Shown here: positions 43,610-52,582 of the stretch, one piece after another
Layout: each line of letters starts with the position of its first letter
Position numbering within the stretch: position 1 is the stretch's first letter
Origin: Lachnospiraceae bacterium UBA3310
GTDB lineage: Bacteria; Bacillota; Clostridia; Lachnospirales; Lachnospiraceae
DNA length: 64,000 nt
Assembly: GCA_002361355.1 (NCBI GenBank)
Contig: DESQ01000017.1
Location: forward strand, 117,044-181,043
Direction: 5' to 3'
Program-made: the position numbers and the translations under genes
The notes under the pieces: model-generated
Told to the model about the DNA's origin: nothing
What the model saw: the letters and a program-made list of their open reading frames with translations, nothing else
Database searches by the model: none

Positions 43610-43993
43610 CTATGACTGCCTGTTGCGCTTCATAACTTCCTTCCAGGTATCCCTGACGCTTCTCAAGTGCATATTAACCTCCTCAAGAATCGCCGTGTCC
43701 TTTTTTATATTCGCCTCCAGAAGCCTTTGCAACAGATAAACATAAATCCTGTCAAAATCCTCCGCCACCGGATATTTGTGATCCAGCGTATTGCGGAACT
43801 CTTCTATAATACGCTGTGTCTTTTTGATGTTATTATGCGCCTTCTCAATCTCACCGTGTTCAATCGCCACAATAGCGATATTGACGAACTTAATCGCGCC
43901 CTCATAAAGCATCAGCGTAACCTCCGCCGGGGAAGCTGTCAAAATCTTATTCTGCGTGTATTCCGCAAAGGGATTGTGTGCCGGCATAGCCAT
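43610..43993 (-). CDS. fliS: Flagellin export chaperone FliS
   Basis: A 127-residue helical protein with the FliS pattern: NPFAEYTQNKILTASPAEVTLMLYEGAIKFVNIAIVAIE at the start and a helix bundle with YPVAEDFDRIYVYLLQRLLEANIKKD. It binds the C-terminal end of flagellin in the cytoplasm, stops early polymerisation, and in Bacillus also influences the FliW-CsrA-flagellin balance. AAGGAGG stands before two nearby Met codons; I keep the first, the second (residue 3) is equally possible. It lies between fliD and the FliT-like gene in one operon. Confidence 0.95.
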   Translation of the reverse strand: MAMPAHNPFAEYTQNKILTASPAEVTLMLYEGAIKFVNIAIVAIEHGEIEKAHNNIKKTQRIIEEFRNTLDHKYPVAEDFDRIYVYLLQRLLEANIKKDTAILEEVNMHLRSVRDTWKEVMKRNRQS

Positions 43994-44031
43994 TCTCCTC
44001 CTTGATCAAACCTGCCATTTTCTTAAACAGA

Positions 44032-46260
44032 TCAACCGCCGAATAAACTGGAAAGCGAATTGTTCTTGGACTCGAGCTTCGCCATGGCCGTCTCCATCGC
44101 CGAGAACTTCGCATACCACTTATCCATCAGGTCATTCAGTTTATCCTCTTCCTTTTTGATCTTTTCCGTGTAACTGTCATACTCTATCTTCATCTGCTTA
44201 TCGTTGTAAACAGTAAGCGCGCTGCTCAACTTGGTAGGTGACATCTTCTTGAACAGCTCATCGTGCATATTGTTAGCCAGCCCCGTGAAGAAACTTACCA
44301 CCGTATCCGGATCCGTGGCAATCATGCTGCGCAGAGTGGGTCTTCCTTCGTCCTGCTCCCAACTGAGCGGATCGTCCTTATCCCCAAGGATATGGTATGC
44401 GTTTCTCTCATTATCCTTCGCTTTGAAATAGCTCTGCGTCTCAATGCCGAAATCCGACAGATACATGGTTCTGCCGTTTACTTCCACGCCCTTCAGCATG
44501 ACATTCCTCATAGTACCGGAAACATCGCCTAAAGTAGTGTCACGGCGAAGCAGGGCATCCTTGATCTTCTTCTCCCACTCCTCAATCTCGTCGTCACTGA
44601 GCGCATCCTTCTCCTCCGCGGTCAGGGGCTCGTATCCCTTTGAAGATTCCGCATTGTACAGGGAATCCATCTCGTTGATCAGGGCATTATACTCCGTAAA
44701 CAACCCCTTAATCATATCGTAGACGCCATCCGTATCCGCGGAAGTGGAAATGGTAACCTCTTTGTCTGTCTCCTCCATGGTTGTGAGCGTCATGCCGTTT
44801 ACGGAGAAGGAATTGTTGTAAGAGGTGTACTCCACGCCATTTAACGTAATCTTTGCATCCTGCCCTTCGATCTTGTGCGCCAGCTTATCCGCACTCATGC
44901 TGTTAAGCTTCGTTAAAATATCCGACGACGCTTTTGCCTTGTCATTTACCTCTGTCGTGATGGTAGCCTCAAGCGCGGGCGTTGCTGTCACCTGATCGCC
45001 GTTTACCGTGTATGTGCCTGTATGAGCCGCCAGTTGTTCATTATTGGCAGCGATAGCGTTCACAAAACTGTAGCAGTCCTTCGCCTGATCCAGTTCCGTC
45101 TGCGCATCTGCCACAGCTTTTTTCGCGTCATCAATCTGCTGCTGGGTTGCGCCCGATCCCTCCTTCTGCAGATCCGCCAAATCTTTCTGCGCAGCCTCCA
45201 GAGCCTGCACCAGTCCGTTCTGACGCTCCGTTACCGTGACAGGATTTCCATGATCATCCGTCTTATTGACAGTTACTTCCTCACCATAGATCCTGTCATA
45301 GAGATCCTTGCGCATATCCGCATAGTCAGCGGGCGCATTACCGTCCTTCTTTGTGTAAGTACCAATGTCGCCATACTTGCTGTAGCCGTCCAGCTTCTTA
45401 AGCTTTTCCAGATTATAATCATTGGCTTTATTGAGTTCATCGTCCTCTTTCTTATAAGCCGCCGCCCTGGCCGCCGCCATATCCTTGATCAGTTGGTTCT
45501 TCTCGTTCTGTTTATCCGTAGATAAGCCAGTGCCGGTAGGATCGTAAAAAGCAGCCCATTTCTGATACTCCTGATACTCAGCGCTTGCGGGCTTGCCGGC
45601 TTCCGGCGCGCCGCTCAAAAGTCCCAACACCTCCAACGCCTGAAAACCACCCTCGTCATTACCGGTAATAAAGAAATTCGCATCCGCGCCCGTATCCTTG
45701 GAACTGATATAAAAACGCTGATTGTCCTCATCAAAGCTTGCGTTCAATCCGGTCTTTTTCAATTTATCAACAAACTCGTTGATCGTCATATCAGAATTCA
45801 CGTCGATCTCTACAGACTGTCCCAGCGCACCGTTTACGCTAATTTTACCGGTGGTTCCGCTGGCAAGGCCAAGCTGCGATAATTTCGCCGCCCCTCTGAA
45901 ACAGGTGCCGTCAGCGGTCTCAAGACTCGCGCTCGTCATATATGCCCTCTTCGCCAGCTTATTCACAGACAGCGTATGAATGCCGTCCACCGTATTCTCC
46001 CCGCTCACAACTTCCACTGCGTTGGGGTTGGACACTGTGGTCTTCTTCTTCAAGTAAGAACTCTGCAGGCGCAGATCATCCAGCTTCTGATAAAAGCTGT
46101 AAACCTTCGTGTTCAGCGCCTTCCACGCATCCATTTTCCATGAAAAGCTTTTCTGCTTCTTCACCAGCTTCGTCTTCTTCATGCTCTGTGCCGAAGCCAA
46201 TTCATTGATAATACTCTCGGTATCAAGCCCCGAGTACATACCTGTAATTCTGATAGCCAT
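44032..46260 (-). CDS. fliD: Flagellar filament cap FliD with a large insertion
   Basis: A 742-residue cap protein, well above the usual 450-550 for the family. The N-terminus RITGMYSGLDTESIINELASAQ and the C-terminal part (DTLGDVSGTMRNVMLKGVEVNG..., ending KIKKEEDKLNDLMDKWYAKFSAMETAMAKLESKNNSLSSLFGG) are typical. Between about residues 235 and 430 lies an extra charged, helical stretch (QNEKNQLIKDMAAARAAAYKKEDDEL, LVQALEAAQKDLADLQKEGSG, DDAKKAVADAQTELDQAKDCY) that should form coiled coils projecting from the cap. FliD assembles flagellin at the filament tip. The gene lies between flaG (21 nt) and fliS (38 nt). Confidence 0.95.
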   Translation of the reverse strand: MAIRITGMYSGLDTESIINELASAQSMKKTKLVKKQKSFSWKMDAWKALNTKVYSFYQKLDDLRLQSSYLKKKTTVSNPNAVEVVSGENTVDGIHTLSVNKLAKRAYMTSASLETADGTCFRGAAKLSQLGLASGTTGKISVNGALGQSVEIDVNSDMTINEFVDKLKKTGLNASFDEDNQRFYISSKDTGADANFFITGNDEGGFQALEVLGLLSGAPEAGKPASAEYQEYQKWAAFYDPTGTGLSTDKQNEKNQLIKDMAAARAAAYKKEDDELNKANDYNLEKLKKLDGYSKYGDIGTYTKKDGNAPADYADMRKDLYDRIYGEEVTVNKTDDHGNPVTVTERQNGLVQALEAAQKDLADLQKEGSGATQQQIDDAKKAVADAQTELDQAKDCYSFVNAIAANNEQLAAHTGTYTVNGDQVTATPALEATITTEVNDKAKASSDILTKLNSMSADKLAHKIEGQDAKITLNGVEYTSYNNSFSVNGMTLTTMEETDKEVTISTSADTDGVYDMIKGLFTEYNALINEMDSLYNAESSKGYEPLTAEEKDALSDDEIEEWEKKIKDALLRRDTTLGDVSGTMRNVMLKGVEVNGRTMYLSDFGIETQSYFKAKDNERNAYHILGDKDDPLSWEQDEGRPTLRSMIATDPDTVVSFFTGLANNMHDELFKKMSPTKLSSALTVYNDKQMKIEYDSYTEKIKKEEDKLNDLMDKWYAKFSAMETAMAKLESKNNSLSSLFGG

Positions 46261-46281
46261 TGTCGTCTCCTCCTAACTGTC

Positions 46282-46743
46282 CTACAGCTTCTCATCCACA
46301 AGGATGCCGGCCATCTCCCAAATCTTAGCGATCATATCCAGGGTCTTCTCCGGCGGGAACTCCTTGATTACCTCCTTCGTATCCTTATCCATGATCTTGA
46401 TCATAATCCTGTTCGTGTCCTCATGAACGCCAAAGACAGCCTCTTCATTGCTGTTATTGATCTTCTTGTTCATTTCCGCAATCACTTTTTTGAGCTGTTC
46501 GGACTGCTGCTGTACCTGTGCCTGTCTGGATCCGGACGCCTGCTGTTTGCTTCCGTTTCCACTGCTTTCGCCCTCCTTCTCATTCTCAGACTGCGGTCTT
46601 GTCACGGCTGCGGTCGTCTCATCGACATTGACCGTCTGGCCGTCTACCGGAACTTCCGTGTTCACCGGTGTCGCTGGCTGGGGTTTCTCTACTGCCTGTG
46701 CCTGATAGGTCATGACACTGTTTAATGGTTCAATTGTTGCCAT
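46282..46743 (-). CDS. flaG: FlaG family flagellar protein
   Basis: A 153-residue protein. The last 75 residues (QLKKVIAEMNKKINNSNEEAVFGVHEDTNRIMIKIMDKDTKEVIKEFPPEKTLDMIAKIWEMAGILVDEKL) are the FlaG domain; the first 75 are a loose Pro/Thr/Gln-rich stretch. FlaG influences filament length in other bacteria. GGAGGTG precedes the ATG. It leads the flaG-fliD-fliS-fliT-like operon from a clear sigma-28 promoter. Confidence 0.92.
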   Translation of the reverse strand: MATIEPLNSVMTYQAQAVEKPQPATPVNTEVPVDGQTVNVDETTAAVTRPQSENEKEGESSGNGSKQQASGSRQAQVQQQSEQLKKVIAEMNKKINNSNEEAVFGVHEDTNRIMIKIMDKDTKEVIKEFPPEKTLDMIAKIWEMAGILVDEKL

Positions 46744-46843
46744 TCTTCAATCACCTCCGTGTGATATTTGTAAAAAATTAATGGAATCGTCTCACGATAA
46801 CGTCCGCCGCAGGCGTGCAGACAGACGCAATCTCTTGTAATTT

Positions 46844-46870
46844 ATATCGGAAAAAACTAATAAATATTTA
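46844..46870 (-). promoter_or_regulatory. Sigma-28 promoter of the flaG operon
   Basis: On the minus strand TAAA (46867-46870), 15 bp, TCCGATAT (46844-46851). About 95 nt of leader run to flaG. Confidence 0.82.
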
Positions 46871-46928
46871 GTAGGGAATAAAAAATTCTTTCCCTGTGTT
46901 TTGTCTTTTATATTCTCTCCTGCCATCC

Positions 46929-46957
46929 TTTACTTCCCTCTTCTTTTCCATTATACT
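46929..46957 (+). promoter_or_regulatory. Sigma-A promoter of the second CgeB-type glycosyltransferase
   Basis: TTTACT (46929-46934), 17 bp, TATACT (46952-46957), about 37 nt before the start codon. It is divergent from the flaG sigma-28 promoter. Confidence 0.6.
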
Positions 46958-46993
46958 GGTTTCATACCATGGTGTACAGGAAGGATTCTCAAA

Positions 46994-48178
46994 ATGGAAA
47001 TTTTATTCTACCGCTACAACAGCATATGCGAGCCCGACATTCTGCAGGTTTTCACGGGATTCGGCATCACGGTGCACGTCGAGGATCTGGAAATGCACAA
47101 CAAAAATGTCTCCCCGCGGGAATGCGCCGGAAAGGTGGCGGATTGGATTCTGCAAAAACCGCTCGCTTTCGTGTTCAGCATCAACTTCTTTCCGGCGATC
47201 TCCTACACCTGTGAGAAACTGAAAGTCCCCTACGTCTGCTGGAGCGTGGATTCTCCTGTGCCGGAACTGTTTTCAAACGCCCTGAAAAATTCATACAACC
47301 GGATCTTTCTCTTCGACCGGGCGCAATATGAATTTTTCTCCCCCGTAAACCCGGACTGTATCCACTATCTGCCTCTTGCCTCCAACGTGAAACGCTGGGA
47401 GGAGATTGTGCTTGGCATGACCGAAGCGGATTTTGAGACCTACGGCGGTGATGTGGCTTTCGTGGGCTCCCTGTACACGGAAAAATGCAAATACGACAGG
47501 CTATCCCTCTCCGACCATACGCGGGGTTTTGTGGACGGACTGATGGAAGCCCAAATGGGCGTCTTCGGCTGCAATTTCATCTCCGAGAGTCTGACGGAAG
47601 AAGTGATTCATGAAATTGCGAATGCGGATCCCGATTTCTACAAAAGCGACGATGTCTATACGGATATGTCACGCTATCTGGCAGCGCACCAATACATCGG
47701 CATGAAGCTGGCCGCCGTGGAGAGAGCGCGAACCTTAACATTTCTATCAGAGCGTTTCCGGGTCAATCTCTACACCAGAAGCGACGCCTCTGCGCTTCCG
47801 AAGGCAAACTGCCGTGGCGGCGTAAGCACGCTGACCGAAATGCCGAAGGTCTTCCACGCAAGTAAAATCAACCTGAACATCACCATGCGTCCCATTGAAA
47901 CCGGCCTCTCCCTGCGCATCTGGGATGTCCTGGCATGCGGCGGCTTTCTGATCACCAACTATCAGGCGGAAATTCCGGAATATTTTGAGATTGGAAAAGA
48001 TCTGGAAGCCTACGAATCCATGGAAGAGCTGGCGGAAAAAGTGCACTATTATCTGACTCATGAAGAAGAGCGGGTGGAAATCGCCATCCACGGATATGAG
48101 ACAACAGCAAAATACCACACTTACCAAATGCGTCTTGCGGAAATGATACAAATTTTGACGGAAGGTTCAGAAAGTTAA
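46994..48178 (+). CDS. CgeB/DUF3880-type glycosyltransferase inside the flagellar cluster
   Basis: A 394-residue paralogue of the protein at 36741-37883. Shared blocks are FSINFFPAISYTCEKLKVPYVCWSVDSP, IFLFDRAQYEFF, YLPLASN, DVAFVGSLYTEK, ASKINLNITMRPIETGLSLRIWDVLACGGFLITNYQAEIPEYFE and YYLTHEEER. The true start is the ATG at 46994 behind GGAAGGA; the frame runs open further upstream through the promoter. It is the only plus-strand gene between flaG and csrA, and both its ends are insulated (divergent promoter in front, two-way terminator behind). Its place strongly suggests a role in flagellin or filament-protein glycosylation, although acceptor and donor are not shown. Confidence 0.83.
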   Translation: MEILFYRYNSICEPDILQVFTGFGITVHVEDLEMHNKNVSPRECAGKVADWILQKPLAFVFSINFFPAISYTCEKLKVPYVCWSVDSPVPELFSNALKNSYNRIFLFDRAQYEFFSPVNPDCIHYLPLASNVKRWEEIVLGMTEADFETYGGDVAFVGSLYTEKCKYDRLSLSDHTRGFVDGLMEAQMGVFGCNFISESLTEEVIHEIANADPDFYKSDDVYTDMSRYLAAHQYIGMKLAAVERARTLTFLSERFRVNLYTRSDASALPKANCRGGVSTLTEMPKVFHASKINLNITMRPIETGLSLRIWDVLACGGFLITNYQAEIPEYFEIGKDLEAYESMEELAEKVHYYLTHEEERVEIAIHGYETTAKYHTYQMRLAEMIQILTEGSES

Positions 48179-48206
48179 AAAGAACGCCGGATCCGGCGTT
48201 CTTTTT
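48177..48206. terminator. Perfect two-way terminator behind csrA and the glycosyltransferase
   Basis: A fully palindromic 30-nt sequence: AAAAAGAACGCCGGA followed by its exact complement. A/T-runs at both ends end transcription of the plus-strand glycosyltransferase and the minus-strand flgM-csrA operon. Confidence 0.93.
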
Positions 48207-48231
48207 GTAACCATGAAATTTTCCTCCGTGT

Positions 48232-48450
48232 TCAGCCAAGCAGATTCTTGAGCGCGTCCATGCCGTTCACATCGCCGGCCTCCTTATTGGCATCCTGAAT
48301 CTGGATATAGACCTCCTTGCGGTATACGGGCACTTCCCTCGGTGCGCTGATGCCAAGCTTCACCTGCTCGCCTTTGATCTCAAGAATCGTAATCTCCACA
48401 TTATTATTGATCACAAGCGCTTCATTCTTTTTTCTGGATAAAGCTAACAT
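48232..48450 (-). CDS. csrA: RNA-binding translational regulator CsrA
   Basis: A 72-residue protein, MLALSRKKNEALVINNNVEITILEI with VKLGISAPREVPVYRKEVY, the conserved beta-sheet dimer with the RNA-contacting Arg/Glu region; residues 55-72 form the FliW-contacting tail usual in Gram-positive CsrA. It represses flagellin translation by binding GGA motifs in the hag leader. The ATG follows the fliW stop directly (TAAATG). It is the last gene of the flgM operon. Confidence 0.97.
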   Translation of the reverse strand: MLALSRKKNEALVINNNVEITILEIKGEQVKLGISAPREVPVYRKEVYIQIQDANKEAGDVNGMDALKNLLG

Positions 48451-48912
48451 TTACTCACCCGCCTTTTTCTTATTCTGGTTTAGGATGTCATAGATCGGGA
48501 ACTTTACAATATAACCTTCCCCTTCCACAATCACCTGAGTCGCCAGCCTCTGCGCCGCATTGATGACGATAGGCCCCTTCAAATTCACTGTCATTTTCTC
48601 TATTTCTTTCGGAACCGTCACCGTCACCATCACCAGAAGCTCTTCCGAATCCAGCTCTCCAATATTATTTAAAAGCTCATCGTCCACCTCGGGATTGTAG
48701 TCAGGACACACAATTAACGGATCCATCACCGGCATCGCGAAAGCAGGCTCCTGTATGGATTGCAGCCAGTGAATCGTATCCGTCCCCTTCTCCTCATCAT
48801 GAATCAGCGCAAAATCCTGAAGATCCGGAAAACCTATGATTCCGCTGGGGAAATGTATGATTTTCTCATCGTCAATCGTAACCTCACCGAATACTCTTGT
48901 CTTAATCTGCAT
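48451..48912 (-). CDS. fliW: Flagellar assembly factor FliW
   Basis: A 153-residue protein: MQIKTRVFGEVTIDDEKIIHFPSGIIGFPDLQDFALI, WLQSIQEPAFAMPVMDP and VNLKGPIVINAAQRLATQVIVE are standard FliW blocks. FliW binds either CsrA, freeing flagellin translation, or flagellin itself, so it couples synthesis to export. I start at the Met at 48912 with AAGGA eight bases upstream; the ATG three codons earlier lies in that ribosome binding site. Placed between flgL (20 nt) and csrA (no gap). Confidence 0.95.
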   Translation of the reverse strand: MQIKTRVFGEVTIDDEKIIHFPSGIIGFPDLQDFALIHDEEKGTDTIHWLQSIQEPAFAMPVMDPLIVCPDYNPEVDDELLNNIGELDSEELLVMVTVTVPKEIEKMTVNLKGPIVINAAQRLATQVIVEGEGYIVKFPIYDILNQNKKKAGE

Positions 48913-48932
48913 ACCTGTCATCCTTCCTTGGT

Positions 48933-50642
48933 TTAGATATAATTCATTAAGTTGGTCTGCATAATCTTACCTGTCGCCATGAGAGCCGCATTGTAAGTCA
49001 GGTCAGCGCTGGTCAGCTCCACCGCAACCTCCGTAATGTCGATGCCTTCGTTATCCTGCTGCAGTTCCTTATAGGTAGCCTGCTGGTTCGTCAGTCTCGT
49101 CTTGATCAGTTCCAGACGGCTTCCTCTGGTAGCGTTTTCCGTCATAGGCACTCTGGCATCGTCCATATATTTCTGATACTTTGTAATCTGGTTTTCAAAC
49201 TTCGTTTGGATATTTTCACGGACATAAGTCCACGCCTTATCCACGCCCTCGAGACGCTTTGCATAATCCTTGTATTCTCTGCTGTCCTCCGGCCATGCCG
49301 CCTGTTTTGTCTCTAAATCACTCCTCAGCGCCTCGATATCGTCAAGCTGTTTTAAAAAGTGGTCAAAATCGTCCATATCTCTCTGCACGTCATGGGTGAA
49401 AATCTCGTCCGCCCGGGTGTTGACCAGAATCTGCTGGTTATATCCCACATCGTAGTAGATTTCCTGATTCCTTCCCTCGCTGGTCTGGGTATTGTAAGCA
49501 GTCCTGCGGTATTCCGCATTCGCCGCAGGCACGTCAGGCCCTGTCGTCCGCAGCGTCTCAATACAGTTGAAATAGTGCACCGGATTGATGTCACCGTTTT
49601 TCCACTCGGATTTATCATAATTTACACGAAATGTCTTCGCCTTGCCCAGATTGGCCGCCGTATCCTGAAACATTTCCTCGCTAAAGTTTTTATCATAAAA
49701 ATCCTTGGAAAATACCAGCTCTCCGCTGGATGGCACAAAAGCGATTCCGGTACAGGTAGTACCATCCGCGACCGCCTTGTAAGCCTGTTCCTGATCTGTA
49801 AACTCCATCACCTGGGGGATCGTGGTTGTCACCGGCGAAGCTATCGCATTCCCTTTCCTATCCACTATGGATGTCGTTACCGTCCCTCCTGTGGATTGGA
49901 TCTTGATATATTCATTATCGGGCATGTCAGGCAACTGAATCGTTAACTGCCCTCCCTCAAAGGAATCCAGATTATTATAGGAAATCCGGAAACGGTAAAG
50001 CGTATCGTTCGTAACCTTCTGTTCGTAGGAATTTACCGTATTAACATCTCCGGGTGTTACCGGCGCTCCCGCTCCTACCAGGCCATCCCGCAATTTCTCA
50101 TAATTGGTGTAGCTGATCCGGCTGACATCCTGGTAACCGAACTCCTCATTGATGTTGTAGGATACCGGATGATCTTTCATCTCCTTCATGTCCTCCTCGG
50201 TAAAGGTAACCGGGAGATCCGTCCTGTAGCCGGAGAACACGAAGCGGCCCGCATAATCCACGTTCGCGCAGGAGTAAAACTCCGCTGTATCCTCCTTCAT
50301 CTGGGTCAGGTAAATCCGCAGTTCTTCTGCCGACTCAAATTTATTCGGGGCGGATGTCGCCTGCTTATAGAGATCCGTCAGCACATCGTCCGTCGTTTTC
50401 ATGGCGTCCGCCGTCACGGTAAGCCACTGCTTCGCATCCTCCGCATTCTTTTCATTGTACTGGGTAATCGTGGTCACATTGCTTCTCAGGCGAAGCGCCC
50501 TGATCGCAACCACCGGGTCGTCGGAAGGACGCGCGATCTTGCTCTGATTGGTCATCTGGTTCGTCAGCTTATCCTGTAAAATCTTATTCTGGTTGATATT
50601 ATACGCGGCGTTGTTGCGCATAATTTTATTTGTTATTCTCAT
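48933..50642 (-). CDS. flgL: Flagellar hook-filament junction protein FlgL
   Basis: A 569-residue protein, nearly twice the common FlgL size. The start RITNKIMRNNAAYNINQNKILQDKLTNQMTNQSKIARPSDDPVVAIRAL and the end VAVELTSADLTYNAALMATGKIMQTNLMNYI are the conserved coiled-coil parts. The middle (about 140-440) is an enlarged outer domain with beta-rich stretches. It joins FlgK to the first flagellin. It follows the second flgK gene and precedes fliW in the flgM operon. Confidence 0.93.
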   Translation of the reverse strand: MRITNKIMRNNAAYNINQNKILQDKLTNQMTNQSKIARPSDDPVVAIRALRLRSNVTTITQYNEKNAEDAKQWLTVTADAMKTTDDVLTDLYKQATSAPNKFESAEELRIYLTQMKEDTAEFYSCANVDYAGRFVFSGYRTDLPVTFTEEDMKEMKDHPVSYNINEEFGYQDVSRISYTNYEKLRDGLVGAGAPVTPGDVNTVNSYEQKVTNDTLYRFRISYNNLDSFEGGQLTIQLPDMPDNEYIKIQSTGGTVTTSIVDRKGNAIASPVTTTIPQVMEFTDQEQAYKAVADGTTCTGIAFVPSSGELVFSKDFYDKNFSEEMFQDTAANLGKAKTFRVNYDKSEWKNGDINPVHYFNCIETLRTTGPDVPAANAEYRRTAYNTQTSEGRNQEIYYDVGYNQQILVNTRADEIFTHDVQRDMDDFDHFLKQLDDIEALRSDLETKQAAWPEDSREYKDYAKRLEGVDKAWTYVRENIQTKFENQITKYQKYMDDARVPMTENATRGSRLELIKTRLTNQQATYKELQQDNEGIDITEVAVELTSADLTYNAALMATGKIMQTNLMNYI

Positions 50643-50683
50643 AGCCCGTTTCCCTCTTTCTATGAATCGTTATCCTTGCCATG

Positions 50684-52576
50684 TTATACTCCGGTCTGTA
50701 AAATCAGCCTGTCATAAATCTCTGTCAGCACGTTGATCATCTTGGAAGCGAGTGTGTAGGAGTTCTCATATTTCACCAGATTCATGGCCTCCTCATCCTC
50801 GTCTACGCCGGAGATGGAAGTTCTCTGGTTATCAATATTCGTCTCCAGACTGAAATAGGTCGCGTAGAAGGTCTCGGCATTGCTTTCGTTCAGAGTCGCA
50901 TCGGACAGAACGCATTCCAGAAAACCGCCTGCGTCCCTGCCACGGAAGCTGAACTGGTTCTTGTCAGTCAGCATGGAGATCACTTCCCAAACCTGATCAC
51001 ACTGCTCTTTGCCTTCCACTTCATCCACGCCGTCTCCATCCGGCGGTTTTGTGCCAACTCCCGTATTTTTGTCGATATCCTTTCTGGTTCCCAGAAGATC
51101 CGGATTGTTGACCACGGCATCCAAAAGACCCACATTGCCTGCCGTCAGATTATAATAACCCGTATTTTCTCCGTTCGCCGCAGAGGTATCCAGTTCTTCC
51201 TGCTTATACTGCCCATCCTGTCTTGGGTAATCTGCAGTAAAGAGAATATCCGCTTTCTTTGGCGGATCTTCCGCCGTGAGTCCCTCCTTGAAGATATCGT
51301 TCACCTTTTTTGAGAACTCGCGAACCCACTCGTTCATCTGTTTCATGTAATAGGGAACGCCCTGATAATTGACTTCACCGCCCACGGATGCCTCCGTCCA
51401 GGTCTTTGAGGCAGTCAAAGGCATATCGCTCTTTTTATTATCAATAATAAACGTGTAATCGCCGTTGCCGTTGTAAGTCCAATCCGAATAGTAAAAAAGC
51501 TGGTTGCCGATCGTGATAATGCCGCCGGTATCGGAAAGGTTACACTTTGTCATATTCCGCAGATGAGATTCCGTGGTCTTTATATGCACCGTGGAAAAAC
51601 TGTCGTGGAAAGCTATGTTCGTAGCCTGCCCCTTGAAAAACTCGCCGTTGTTGCCGTCGCGCATCTCGATCAGACCGCGCAGCTCGCCGCCCATGGAAGC
51701 GTTGTAAAGGCTGAACTCAATGCCGTTGCTCCACATAATATCGTAGAGGCCGTCCACGTCGCTCTGGTTCACCTTCTCCTCTTTTTCACGCGCCACACAA
51801 ACCAGCGTTCTGTAGTCGTCCATGTCCACCAGCGTCTGTCCGCCGGCAATCTTTACCATGTATCTGTGCGCCGCCGTCTCATTGCCCTGTTCATCCAGAA
51901 TCGGCAGTTCCTGCGTCTGCACATCCACAACGGTGGAGAGCTCGTCGATCAGCAGGTCTCTCTTGTCGCGCAGTTCATTTGCCCTGCTGCCCGTCAATTC
52001 AATGGTGTTGATCTGTTTGTTGACAGTAGCCAGTTCCTGTGCAATGGAATTGATCTGATCCGCCCGGATCTTGATCTCGTCGTTTACGTCCGACTGGAGA
52101 TCCTGCAAATCCCCGTACAAATTATTGAAGTAATCGGTCAACGCCTTCGCCGCGCCTAAAAACTGCGCCTTCGTTTCAGTGCTGCTGGCATTTTTCGTAA
52201 TCTCCTGCAAGGTCGCGCCGATCTGGTCAAAGAGCGACTTAAACCCTGTCGTCTTATCATCCTTTAAGTATTCGCTGATCATCTTGCAATAGTATACTTT
52301 TGCGTCATACTCTCCAAGTTTGGTCTCATTTGCCCAATATTTATTGTCATAGAACTGATCCCGCACGCGCTCAATCGCCAATGTCTCCACGCCCGCGCCC
52401 GCACAGCCGTAGGTTGCAAACACACGAAGCGCGTTTGCCGCCTCCGTCTGCACCTCCTGTCTGCTGTAGCCGACAGTATTGACATTGCTGACATTATTAC
52501 CCGTTGTATTCAGAGCGGCGTTTGCCGCCCGAAGCCCTGATGATGCGATTGTCAGTCCGAAAAAAGTTGATGCCAT
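50684..52576 (-). CDS. flgK: Flagellar hook-associated protein FlgK (copy 2)
   Basis: A 630-residue FlgK: FGLTIASSGLRAANAALNTTGNNVSNVNTVGYSRQEV at the start (the basal rod/hook N-terminus), and SISGVDEDEEAMNLVKYENSYTLASKMINVLTEIYDRLI at the end. It differs clearly from the FlgK gene in front of it (561 residues) in the middle region, e.g. FEGGQ-free, with segments such as GGLEC-like DAGGFLECVLSDATLNESNAETF. Both have the full FlgK ends, so both can probably enter the hook-filament junction. GGAGG precedes the ATG by nine bases. Confidence 0.93.
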   Translation of the reverse strand: MASTFFGLTIASSGLRAANAALNTTGNNVSNVNTVGYSRQEVQTEAANALRVFATYGCAGAGVETLAIERVRDQFYDNKYWANETKLGEYDAKVYYCKMISEYLKDDKTTGFKSLFDQIGATLQEITKNASSTETKAQFLGAAKALTDYFNNLYGDLQDLQSDVNDEIKIRADQINSIAQELATVNKQINTIELTGSRANELRDKRDLLIDELSTVVDVQTQELPILDEQGNETAAHRYMVKIAGGQTLVDMDDYRTLVCVAREKEEKVNQSDVDGLYDIMWSNGIEFSLYNASMGGELRGLIEMRDGNNGEFFKGQATNIAFHDSFSTVHIKTTESHLRNMTKCNLSDTGGIITIGNQLFYYSDWTYNGNGDYTFIIDNKKSDMPLTASKTWTEASVGGEVNYQGVPYYMKQMNEWVREFSKKVNDIFKEGLTAEDPPKKADILFTADYPRQDGQYKQEELDTSAANGENTGYYNLTAGNVGLLDAVVNNPDLLGTRKDIDKNTGVGTKPPDGDGVDEVEGKEQCDQVWEVISMLTDKNQFSFRGRDAGGFLECVLSDATLNESNAETFYATYFSLETNIDNQRTSISGVDEDEEAMNLVKYENSYTLASKMINVLTEIYDRLILQTGV

Positions 52577-52582
52577 AATAAA

